A stretch of DNA of 13,254 nucleotides from Bacillota bacterium. GTDB taxonomy: Bacteria > Bacillota > Clostridia > Peptostreptococcales > Anaerovoracaceae. Location of the stretch: NCBI GenBank assembly GCA_016280485.1, contig JAEEGU010000034.1:1-13254 (forward strand), given 5' to 3'. Position numbers and translations under genes: made by a program. Shown piece by piece: positions 1 through 6,701 of the stretch (the stretch's first letter is position 1; every line of letters begins with the position of its first letter). The notes under the pieces were generated by a model. That model had not been told where the DNA came from and made no database searches. It saw only the letters and a program-made list of their open reading frames with translations.

Positions 1-3000
1 CCGCCACCATCAATGATTACAACCTTGTTGAATCCGTCGGTCTTGATATCCAATTCATTTTCAGAACCCTGAATCTGTTGTTGTCTGCTGCCGGTATCTA
101 CATAGACTGATGAATAGGATGTGGTCGATGCCAGTGCTCCCAGCATTTCTGCCTGAGTTGCCGCTGTTTCCTGCGCTTCACCGTTTATGTATTTTGTGTA
201 GTCGCTGTATGCACTGCCATTATCTCTTGCAACATACGCCACATCGAACATGCCGTAGAGTTCCGTGCCGGTCTTGCCGTCAAGCGAGGTCATGAATGCG
301 CCGAAGCTTGTTACGCCCTCAGGCTGCAGAGTATAGGCGTATGTTGCCGTCGCCGGGTCGATGTAGTAGTTGTCAAGGTATGCCGTTTCTCCCGTTACGC
401 CATTATCGTCAGTATAGGATATGCCTGTGATTGTCACGTAATATGTTCCAGGACCGCTTACTGCAGAATGCGTCGTAATAAATGACCAGTCGATAAAGTC
501 AATCCCGCCTAATATAAACTCCGTGGTAGGTAACAAGCCATAATAATTCGTTTCTTCGCAACTAACTAAAAACGGTACAGCCGGTGCCGTTGTCATATAT
601 GGATAGACGGCCCCCGGCGATGCCCAATTTATCTTCCACAAATAGTCTTGATCATCAATGTCTTCAAGTTCTAGGTGGTTTGCAAGTGCAGGATGTACCA
701 CTGCCCATCCTACGTCAACTGCCGCACGAGTGACGTCTACAGTAAATTTTCCTGCAAGCGCGCTGCCCGTCGGATACTTCGGAAGTGCGAAGTAACTATA
801 GCTTCCACTGTCGCTTACATTCAATACAGAAAACTCTTCTCCAAGGTTTTCATCTATATCTTCGGCACTGTCACCGAGGTAATATAGTTCGCTATAAGTA
901 CTATAGTAACCATCCAAGGTATTGACAAGGCTCCATCCTTTTGCGCTATCCTTTATTCCTTCAAGCTGTCCGGCAGCTACTGTTGCATCTTCATCCATCA
1001 CAGTCTCCGCAAGAACCGCCTGCATGCTTGTTTTGAAAGCATTATAGTTTGTGTCGCTAGGATCATTCTTAAATATGAAGATATAGTAATCGTTCTGCTG
1101 CACAGCGCTCAAGGTCAACATAGAATAGCCATCCGGATTGTATGTAGCAGAACATCCTGTAAGCCAACCGTCTGCTGCGGTTCCCGCTCCGCTTACGATA
1201 TTGATGTGAGTCCCCGTAGGATTGGAGCTAGAGGAATTCTCTGCAAACAGTACCTCTGCATAGTCACTGTCAAGCTCATATGCGCCAAGAGTTGTAGTCG
1301 CATTATATAGCTTTACGTAAAGGTTATTCGCACATCCTATAGATGATACGTCTTCGCCATACTTTGACCCCAAATATAATTTCTTTACTTCAGGTGCTTC
1401 CACTGCAATACCTGCACCGGAAATCATCACAGAACGCGCGGTAAAGAATGTCGCAATTTCCGGATTTACAGATGTCGGAATTATCTGCGTCGTACTGCCG
1501 GTATCGAGGCAAACTGTCGCGTAAGCCGAAGGCGACTGCAGCACATCGAATACCGCACCGATAGTTACGCCGGTGGCCACCTGCTCACCTCTATGATATT
1601 CGGTGTAAGTGGAACTGTTTGTGTTATTTTCCGCCACAAAGGCTAAGTCGTAGTTTCTCCAATCCGCTGCAAGCACTGTAATCACATCGCCATAGTCATC
1701 ACTAAAGAAGGAATGTCTTGTTCCGTCAAAGTCGTTACCTAATTCATCGTATGTGCTGGTGAAGTAATTAACGCTAAGCGACAGTCCGTCTGTAGGGAAA
1801 ATCAGGTTTCCGGTTTCTGTCAGACCTCCTAACTCATTTCCCTCGGCATCTAAATAAGTTATTTCAGTAGCCGTAACACGATACATTCCTGGAACGTTTT
1901 CTGTTATGGCCGGAACGTAAGGGGTGCTAACTTCCGTCGGTGTTAAGTTTATGACAAACTTATCTACGGAAAGCGCACCGTTTTCATCAACGATGTAGTC
2001 TTTATACACATCTGAGCCCACTTCTGTTGTCGGAACCACAAATTCGCCGTTAACCATTATTCCGAATTGTGCCTGCAACATCGGGTTTACTACCGCTATT
2101 GCATCGCCTTCATTAATCTCAACATCCGGAGCGTAAGTCCAATACCACTGCGCACCAATCGCTGCCTTGGTGATATTTACCGTGAACGTGCCCGCATAAG
2201 CATCATACTGCGCTGTCTTTGGAATTGCTATGTAGCGCCATGTGCCGGAATCCGATACATTCTCTGCGAAGAGTTCATCAAGCGCAGTCCACGCCTCACT
2301 GCTGTATTCGTGGAGATTTCCAAAGTCGTCATCGTTTATACGGCCATTTAGCTGATTCCTGATGCCTTCAAGCTCTGTCGCCAATGTATCTGTCGGGAGT
2401 GTCAGCGTACATTCAGCAATAAGTGCCGACGCAGATGACCTTGCGATGTTAAACATATCTTCCTCGTCCGGTCCGAAAAGCCAGATGTAGTAGTTTTCTT
2501 GCTGAACTGCCGTCGGGCTGATTGCAAGATGTTTATCAGCATCATATGTGCCTGTGTAGCCTGTCATCCAATTATTTGCAACGCCGCTTGGATCGCCGTA
2601 AGTAAACTTAATACCTACCTTTGCCGCGCCGTCCATGATTGAGCAAGGAGTCAGGTTATCGTAGGTCAGGCTTACAAAGCCGATATTTGCAGCATCTGCA
2701 TTCGCCACAAACGGGATATTATCTCCGGTTACCCAGAAATAGCCGTTCGTCATTTCGCCCGTCTCGCTGCCCGGTACTATTGCGGAAATGTCAGCGGATG
2801 AGCTTGAGCCCATGTTGACCTTTGTGTACCTGAACGCAGGGGTCTCAGAAGTATCTGCGTAAACAGCCTTGTAGTCAGGATAGCTCATAGGTCCGCCCTG
2901 ACGCTGTACTAAGAGATTGCCGAAGACGGCCGTCATACGATTGTTCACCGATGCGTATCCCTTTTTGAAGGTTACACCGTCTGCAAGTGTTACTGCCTGA

Positions 3001-5849
3001 CTGATTTCACCGCCGTAGATGTGGATTCTGTTCACACCCGAGAACATTGCCATACCGGTTATCGGCATAGTCAGTGAACCGTTTGCCGCGATGGATACAG
3101 ATCTGTTATCCACAAGTCTCGAGCCCGGATATTGTGAATAGTTGCTGCCTGTTCCGTTATTATTTATTACCACCTGAGCGGTCGAATCCGACGCCATGCT
3201 GATAACGCCATAGTTATCGATTGCACCGTTCAGTGTTATCATGCTGTCAATATTAATATTACCGCAGTTGATAAGCTCCGATCCTTCGCTGACGGAAATC
3301 GACGTGAAATTGAATACAGGAGCATTTGTTAATTCTCCTACCATGCCGCCGACTCTTACGAAAAGCTCGCCCTCATCCTGTGATGAAAGATTCAGCGTTC
3401 CGTTTGTGAAGGAGATACCCTTACCCGTAATGAATACCGCCTTGTCTTGTCCGCCGGCATTGATGCTAAAGGTCGTGCTCGGAAGACCTGCCGTATCGAG
3501 GCGCTCCTCGAAGTCACTGCGTGTATCAATGTATATGCTGCCGCCTATTTCAGTGTTTTGGAGGTCGTCTAAAGCCGAACTGAACGGAACTCCGGACTCA
3601 ACCTGTGCGCCGTTTTCGTACCTGTCGTAATAATCCGAGCCCGCCGGCCTTACATAAGCAATATCATATGCACCCATGCTGGTCCAAGTTGCCGCTTTGC
3701 TGTCATCGAAGAAGCCCGCAAGACCTGTAACCGCAGGCGCAGTGATGTCTACAGTGAAGCTGCCTGCATATGCGCTGCCTGTCGCATAAAGCGGAAGTGC
3801 GAAATAGCTGTAAGCACCGCTTTCGTCTACTTCACTTACCGTAAACCTTTCTTGGAGGCCGTCCGCCGAATCGCAGTAATAGTGAATGCCGTAGATACTG
3901 TCATCTTGATAAATCTCCAATCCGTTCAGTTCCTCGACGATGGCTGCAATGCTTGCCGCTCCGTTGTCATCGCCTTCCGGAATTGCAGTTGTCGTAAGCA
4001 GAGATCCTGCCTGCGACAGGAAAACTTCATAGTCGCGTAATTCCTGCTCAGGCGTTCTGCTGCTGCTCATGAAGAACCAGATGCGGTAATCGCTCTGCTG
4101 AATTGCGCTTAAGGATGCCATTGGATGGGGGCTTTCGTCATAAGTGCCGGTGTAGCCCGTAAGCCATCCATTAGCCGCACTTCCGCTTACGATATTAATA
4201 TGCGTTCCGGTCGGTGTCGGCTCCGGCTCTGGAACTATCGGCTCTGCCACGCTGAAGCTATAAGTCAAACCCGCTGTCGGCAGAACATAGTCCGCTGTTT
4301 CTGTGACTACAGGAGCGTGTTCATCGCTCGCATCCCGGATGCCACTTAATGTGATGGTATAATTCCCCACAGCATCAATTACAGGTCTTTCAACGATTAA
4401 CTTAAATTCAGGAATTGCGGTGTCATCCGCGCCGGCATAAACTGAAGTTCTCAAAGCATCGCCCGTTACCGGTCTGAACTGACCGTTTTCCATGACACCC
4501 ACCTTCGGTGTGATGAGAGAAGTTACGCGTATCGCATCTTCGCTTGTAGCAAATACTGCGTTCGGTGTTGCAATCGCTTCGTCGTTGCCATAAACCCACC
4601 TGATGACAAGCTCAGTCTTGTCAACGACAGGCCCAGGCTGAGGCTCCGGTTCAGGCTCTGTCTGTTCCTGTGGCTTACTCGAGCTTGTGGAAGGCTTTGG
4701 CTGCTCCGCAGGTGTGTCGGCGGAAGTCGTGCTTGTGCCGTCGTCGGATAAGCTGAGGGCGCTTGCGTTAGCCCCGGCGTCGCTCTTCACTTCCACGTTT
4801 TCGAGTACCTTGCTCTCGGTGGTGTCTGTGGTTGTGCCGGGTGCCTGCGCCGCCTCTTGCTGTGCGATCTCGATTGTCTGCTCGTTGAGAGTTTGTTCAA
4901 TTGCAGCCTGAGCCTCTGCGTTTGCCTTTGCGGAATCGAGCTTTTCAGGCTCTGAAGTTGCCTTTTCGAGCTGATTCTTCGCATCCTGAGAAATAGTGAG
5001 CTTCTGCAAGAGGTCGCTTGCCTTTTCTATGATTTCTTCAGCCTTCGCAGCGAGTGCCTGAGTAGCGGAAACACCGCTCTTGATGGCACTGGTCTCGATG
5101 ATGCTTCGAACGGCGAAGTTATCCATCGCAATCGGATTAGTGGAAAGAGTTACGCCGTCTGCGGCAGTTTCAGTCTGAACCTGCTGTCCCGGTTGCGTGC
5201 CTTCGGTCGGTTGTGTGCCCTCAGTCGGCTGAATTGGTGTGAGCTGTCCCGGCTGAGTGCCTTCGCCCATCTGAGTGAAGGATGCGTTAAGTTCCTGGCC
5301 TGCCGCTATGTTAAGCGTCGTGCTTGTGCCCGCAAGGCCCACCGCCTTTGACTGTGTGCTTCCCGAGAAGAGCTGTAACTTTGCGATTTGATCCAAAATC
5401 TTGGCGATGCCGCTGGTTCCGCGGATGCCGGTTGTCATGTTACCGGTCTTGATGTTCATGGACTCGTTGCCGGATAGCTTTTTGTCCACGTCAAAGAAGA
5501 TTTCGCCGCTTTTAAGTGACAGCTCAATCTTTTTGTTAGATTTTTCAACCTTTACCTTTGTGTTCTGACCGAGTTTGATTGCTTTGGAATCATCCAGCGA
5601 AATGAAGCAATATGAAGCCGCGGCTGTCTTGATTGTGTAGCCGTTCAGTAGCTTCGTATCCACATTTGCCGCAATGCTCTTGCCCTTGTCGGTTGTGATC
5701 GTGACCGTACCATCTGTACCTGCGATTTTCATCGTGGTTGCCTCGGTACTGCCGCTTGCCGCAAAGGCAACGCTTGTGCCACCAAACACCATGGTAAATA
5801 TCATGGCTAATGTCAAAACAAAACTTATAGCTTTTCTCGTTGTTTGCAT
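1..5849 (-). CDS. Giant secreted FecR-domain modular surface protein, 3' end beyond window
   Basis: Open from ATG at 5849 to the window edge: 1949 codons with no in-frame stop on codon-by-codon check. The start is set by GAGGTG 4 nt upstream; an in-frame ATG at 5861 overlaps that site and is unlikely. Residues 1-30 are a signal peptide (TRKA, hydrophobic core, AFA|A). Residues ~40-147 are a FecR-type beta domain ending TTGIRGTSG. An Ala/Glu-rich helical segment spans ~242-340 and a Pro/Glu linker ~380-410. Then come Ig-like units (~412-545, ~1226-1358, ~1706-1850), three W(L/M)TG units (W562, W1094, W1562), three DIAxV/YIDTG modules (728-812, 1400-1481, from 1868) and an Asn/Gly-rich solenoid-like stretch (~784-1060). 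It is paralogous to the genes at 6702 and 9743 but has triplicated modules. It has its own extended -10 promoter and twin-hairpin leader. No anchor is visible; one may lie beyond the window. Role inferred: extracellular structural or adhesive protein. Confidence 0.9.
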   Translation of the reverse strand, partial: MQTTRKAISFVLTLAMIFTMVFGGTSVAFAASGSTEATTMKIAGTDGTVTITTDKGKSIAANVDTKLLNGYTIKTAAASYCFISLDDSKAIKLGQNTKVKVEKSNKKIELSLKSGEIFFDVDKKLSGNESMNIKTGNMTTGIRGTSGIAKILDQIAKLQLFSGSTQSKAVGLAGTSTTLNIAAGQELNASFTQMGEGTQPGQLTPIQPTEGTQPTEGTQPGQQVQTETAADGVTLSTNPIAMDNFAVRSIIETSAIKSGVSATQALAAKAEEIIEKASDLLQKLTISQDAKNQLEKATSEPEKLDSAKANAEAQAAIEQTLNEQTIEIAQQEAAQAPGTTTDTTESKVLENVEVKSDAGANASALSLSDDGTSTTSADTPAEQPKPSTSSSKPQEQTEPEPEPQPGPVVDKTELVIRWVYGNDEAIATPNAVFATSEDAIRVTSLITPKVGVMENGQFRPVTGDALRTSVYAGADDTAIPEFKLIVERPVIDAVGNYTITLSGIRDASDEHAPVVTETADYVLPTAGLTYSFSVAEPIVPEPEPTPTGTHINIVSGSAANGWLTGYTGTYDESPHPMASLSAIQQSDYRIWFFMSSSRTPEQELRDYEVFLSQAGSLLTTTAIPEGDDNGAASIAAIVEELNGLEIYQDDSIYGIHYYCDSADGLQERFTVSEVDESGAYSYFALPLYATGSAYAGSFTVDITAPAVTGLAGFFDDSKAATWTSMGAYDIAYVRPAGSDYYDRYENGAQVESGVPFSSALDDLQNTEIGGSIYIDTRSDFEERLDTAGLPSTTFSINAGGQDKAVFITGKGISFTNGTLNLSSQDEGELFVRVGGMVGELTNAPVFNFTSISVSEGSELINCGNINIDSMITLNGAIDNYGVISMASDSTAQVVINNNGTGSNYSQYPGSRLVDNRSVSIAANGSLTMPITGMAMFSGVNRIHIYGGEISQAVTLADGVTFKKGYASVNNRMTAVFGNLLVQRQGGPMSYPDYKAVYADTSETPAFRYTKVNMGSSSSADISAIVPGSETGEMTNGYFWVTGDNIPFVANADAANIGFVSLTYDNLTPCSIMDGAAKVGIKFTYGDPSGVANNWMTGYTGTYDADKHLAISPTAVQQENYYIWLFGPDEEDMFNIARSSASALIAECTLTLPTDTLATELEGIRNQLNGRINDDDFGNLHEYSSEAWTALDELFAENVSDSGTWRYIAIPKTAQYDAYAGTFTVNITKAAIGAQWYWTYAPDVEINEGDAIAVVNPMLQAQFGIMVNGEFVVPTTEVGSDVYKDYIVDENGALSVDKFVINLTPTEVSTPYVPAITENVPGMYRVTATEITYLDAEGNELGGLTETGNLIFPTDGLSLSVNYFTSTYDELGNDFDGTRHSFFSDDYGDVITVLAADWRNYDLAFVAENNTNSSTYTEYHRGEQVATGVTIGAVFDVLQSPSAYATVCLDTGSTTQIIPTSVNPEIATFFTARSVMISGAGIAVEAPEVKKLYLGSKYGEDVSSIGCANNLYVKLYNATTTLGAYELDSDYAEVLFAENSSSSNPTGTHINIVSGAGTAADGWLTGCSATYNPDGYSMLTLSAVQQNDYYIFIFKNDPSDTNYNAFKTSMQAVLAETVMDEDATVAAGQLEGIKDSAKGWSLVNTLDGYYSTYSELYYLGDSAEDIDENLGEEFSVLNVSDSGSYSYFALPKYPTGSALAGKFTVDVTRAAVDVGWAVVHPALANHLELEDIDDQDYLWKINWASPGAVYPYMTTAPAVPFLVSCEETNYYGLLPTTEFILGGIDFIDWSFITTHSAVSGPGTYYVTITGISYTDDNGVTGETAYLDNYYIDPATATYAYTLQPEGVTSFGAFMTSLDGKTGTELYGMFDVAYVARDNGSAYSDYTKYINGEAQETAATQAEMLGALASTTSYSSVYVDTGSRQQQIQGSENELDIKTDGFNKVVIIDGG
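3..248 (-). repeat. DIAxV/YIDTG module, third copy in the giant protein, cut by window edge
   Basis: From residue 1868: FDVAYVARDNGS, YTKYING, ASTTSYSSVYVDTGS, FNKVVIIDGG, then the window ends. Alignment to the other copies predicts that this module finishes within a few residues. Confidence 0.8.
1407..1652 (-). repeat. DIAxV/YIDTG module, second copy in the giant protein
   Basis: Residues 1400-1481: YDLAFVAENN, YTEYHRG, VTIGAVFDVLQSPSAYATV, CLDTGS and RSVMISGAGI. Cys replaces Tyr in YIDTG. No long solenoid stretch follows; the next W..G unit begins within about 80 residues. Confidence 0.8.
3414..3668 (-). repeat. DIAxV/YIDTG module, first copy in the giant protein
   Basis: Residues 728-812: YDIAYVRP, YDRYENG, SIYIDTRS (Gly of DTG replaced by Arg) and DKAVFITGKGI. 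A solenoid-like Asn/Gly-rich stretch follows. Confidence 0.8.
5409..5849 (-). repeat. FecR N-terminal cassette, copy 3 of 3
   Basis: 147 codons; the four extra residues are in the signal peptide (MQTTRKAISF) and at the AASGSTEA junction. From MKIAGTDG to GIRGTSG it is almost the same as the other two copies. Confidence 0.9.
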
Positions 5850-5853
5850 TTTG

Positions 5854-5900
5854 CACCTCATCCGGCGCTTGTCGCGCCACCTGCCCATCGAGGGGCAGGC
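5854..5900 (-). promoter_or_regulatory. Twin-hairpin leader carrying the ribosome binding site (copy 2)
   Basis: Minus-strand leader of the giant gene: hairpin A with arms CCTGCCC (5893-5899 read in reverse) and GGGCAGG (5880-5886), and hairpin B with GGCGC-GACAA-GCGCC (5878-5864). GGATGAGGTG follows, with GAGGTG at 5859-5854, 4 nt before ATG. Relative to copy 1, the fourth pair of stem A changes from T-A to G-C on both sides, and stem B is entirely different but still paired, which argues for selection on structure. Confidence 0.7.
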
Positions 5901-5919
5901 TTATTCTCATAGATAGATA

Positions 5920-5948
5920 ATTATATCACAAGTCGGAATAAATTTACA
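5920..5948 (-). promoter_or_regulatory. Extended -10 promoter for the giant FecR-domain gene
   Basis: On the minus strand TG-A-TATAAT occupies 5928-5920: a perfect -10 with an extended TGn. The hexamer 17 nt upstream is weak (TGTAAA, 5948-5943), as is usual for extended -10 promoters. The predicted start of transcription near 5913 gives a ~64-nt leader that contains both hairpins. Confidence 0.7.
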
Positions 5949-5968
5949 TCAGAAATTCAAAAACCATA

Positions 5969-5997
5969 TTGACTTGGGTCATGCATTGTAGTATCAT
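5969..5997 (+). promoter_or_regulatory. Candidate antisense promoter opposite the 3' end of the 179-aa gene
   Basis: Plus strand TTGACT (5969-5974), 17-nt spacer, TATCAT (5992-5997): 10 of 12 consensus positions with ideal spacing. No plus-strand gene follows. GTAG/CTAC flank the -10 as a short dyad. A transcript from here would run antisense to the 179-aa gene. It may be chance or a remnant of a lost gene. Confidence 0.25.
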
Positions 5998-6018
5998 CTA
6001 CGCAAAGGAACGGGTTTT

Positions 6019-6558
6019 TTACTGGGTAAGGTCTTCGGACCCGAAAAGGATATCTGGTTCCTTTTTTATTTCTGTAACATCATACAAATAAACTTTTCCG
6101 CTACTTGCATGCCTCATAAGTAATGTGGCGCGAAAAACATTATACCGCTCTATGTTGCCGTCCAAACCGAATATAGGTAATGCGAATCTGGATTCATACC
6201 TGTACCACCCATATTGGGCTTCTTTTTTGTGCTTAGTTTTCTTGTTCTCTTCCGATGATCTATTACCTGCGATATTTATCATCTCGGGAATGCCTTGAGA
6301 AGCATTCGCTTTGGCTTTTGCTACCGTGCCCCTTAATCTCTCAGTGTAATTTGAGTGCGCGTATTCATCTGGGAAATCGCCGCCTATATAGACTAATTCA
6401 TTTCCATCGGCGATTTCATAAATTTCGCCGACAAACCTGCGTAGATAATTCTCAACTTCATCCCAATCAATTCCACGTTTCCCCTTAAACCGAATTGTGT
6501 TAATCCGCACCAAACGGTTTCCGTTTGCATCAGTCATTATCTCTACATCCCTTCTCAT
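6019..6558 (-). CDS. Conserved hypothetical protein, 179 aa, possible nuclease-like domain
   Basis: The start at 6558 is chosen because AGGAGG lies 5 nt upstream and because a more upstream ATG at 6603 precedes the promoter -10 and would not be transcribed. The product is cytoplasmic: no signal peptide or membrane segment. Visible motifs in order: KGKRGIDWDEVE (~24-35), YIGGDFPDEYAHS (~57-69), KAKANASQGIPEM (~81-93), a Lys-rich stretch, then GWYRYESRFALPIFG (~118-132), ERYNVF, and RHASSGK..YLYD near the C-terminus. From memory, similar short proteins with RY.SRF.LP, ERYNVF and RHA..GK.YLYD signatures are frequent in gut clostridia, free-standing and without assigned function. The closing His/Tyr/Asp pattern is reminiscent of small phage/toxin-associated RNase-like folds, but this is a guess. 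It sits between two long surface-protein genes, driven by its own consensus promoter, and looks somewhat more AT-rich than they do, consistent with an inserted cargo gene. Confidence 0.85.
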   Translation of the reverse strand: MRRDVEIMTDANGNRLVRINTIRFKGKRGIDWDEVENYLRRFVGEIYEIADGNELVYIGGDFPDEYAHSNYTERLRGTVAKAKANASQGIPEMINIAGNRSSEENKKTKHKKEAQYGWYRYESRFALPIFGLDGNIERYNVFRATLLMRHASSGKVYLYDVTEIKKEPDILFGSEDLTQ

Positions 6559-6563
6559 TGTTA

Positions 6564-6569
6564 CCTCCT
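6564..6569 (-). promoter_or_regulatory. Ribosome binding site AGGAGG that fixes the start at 6558
   Basis: Full-consensus AGGAGG followed by TAACA and ATG at 6558. The ATG at 6603 lies upstream of the -10 and has no such site. Confidence 0.9.
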
Positions 6570-6591
6570 GCTTTTTATTTTCTGCTTTCCC

Positions 6592-6620
6592 ATTATATTC
6601 CATATGTAAATATTTGTCAA
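6592..6620 (-). promoter_or_regulatory. Perfect consensus vegetative promoter of the 179-aa gene
   Basis: On the minus strand TTGACA (6620-6615), a 17-nt spacer and TATAAT (6597-6592) match the housekeeping sigma consensus in all 12 positions with optimal spacing. Predicted transcript start near 6585 gives a ~27-nt leader with AGGAGG. It lies just downstream of the terminator that ends the previous transcription unit, so the small gene is an independent and probably strongly expressed unit. Confidence 0.9.
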
Positions 6621-6635
6621 CAGCATTTTAAAATG

Positions 6636-6665
6636 AAACAACCTCCCCCGAAGGGGAGGCTGTTT
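6636..6665 (-). terminator. UUCG-capped terminator after the 9743/6702 gene pair
   Basis: Minus-strand RNA reads AAACAGCCTCCCC-UUCG-GGGGAGGUUGUUU: a 13-bp stem with one G-U pair and a C(UUCG)G tetraloop, starting 36 nt after the stop codon at 6702. The U-tract is partial (UUGUUU then CAUUUU). The G-U pair would be A-C in plus-strand RNA, so it is better formed in the minus direction. Confidence 0.72.
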
Positions 6666-6701
6666 GGCTACTAGCATGCATGACATGTTGTGTCAATAGC
6701 T

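Noticed and set aside
1..5849. Possible frameshift or pseudogene status of the giant gene
   Set aside because: Checked codon by codon: no TAA, TAG or TGA in frame, and all modules are in the same frame.
5590..5910. Minus-strand 106-codon frame covering the signal-peptide region of the giant gene
   Set aside because: It is a frame-shifted reading of the FecR cassette; the paralogous frame with signal peptide begins at 5849.
110..5916. Several 60-130 codon plus-strand open frames opposite the giant gene, such as 3241-3630
   Set aside because: They lie antisense to one continuous 1949-codon frame, have no ribosome binding site and show no recognisable protein pattern.
5969..5997. MerR- or BlaI-type operator
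   Set aside because: The spacer is 17 rather than 19 nt, the dyad is only 4 bp, and no regulator gene is in the window.
6559..6603. Longer 194-aa start for the small gene
   Set aside because: The extra 15 codons include the -10 element and the AGGAGG site, so they would not be transcribed or translated.
6681..6695. TGACA-N5-TGTCA dyad just after the stop of the 1006-aa gene, containing a second minus-strand TTGACA
   Set aside because: No matching -10 at 16-18 nt; short arms could be chance. Noted only.
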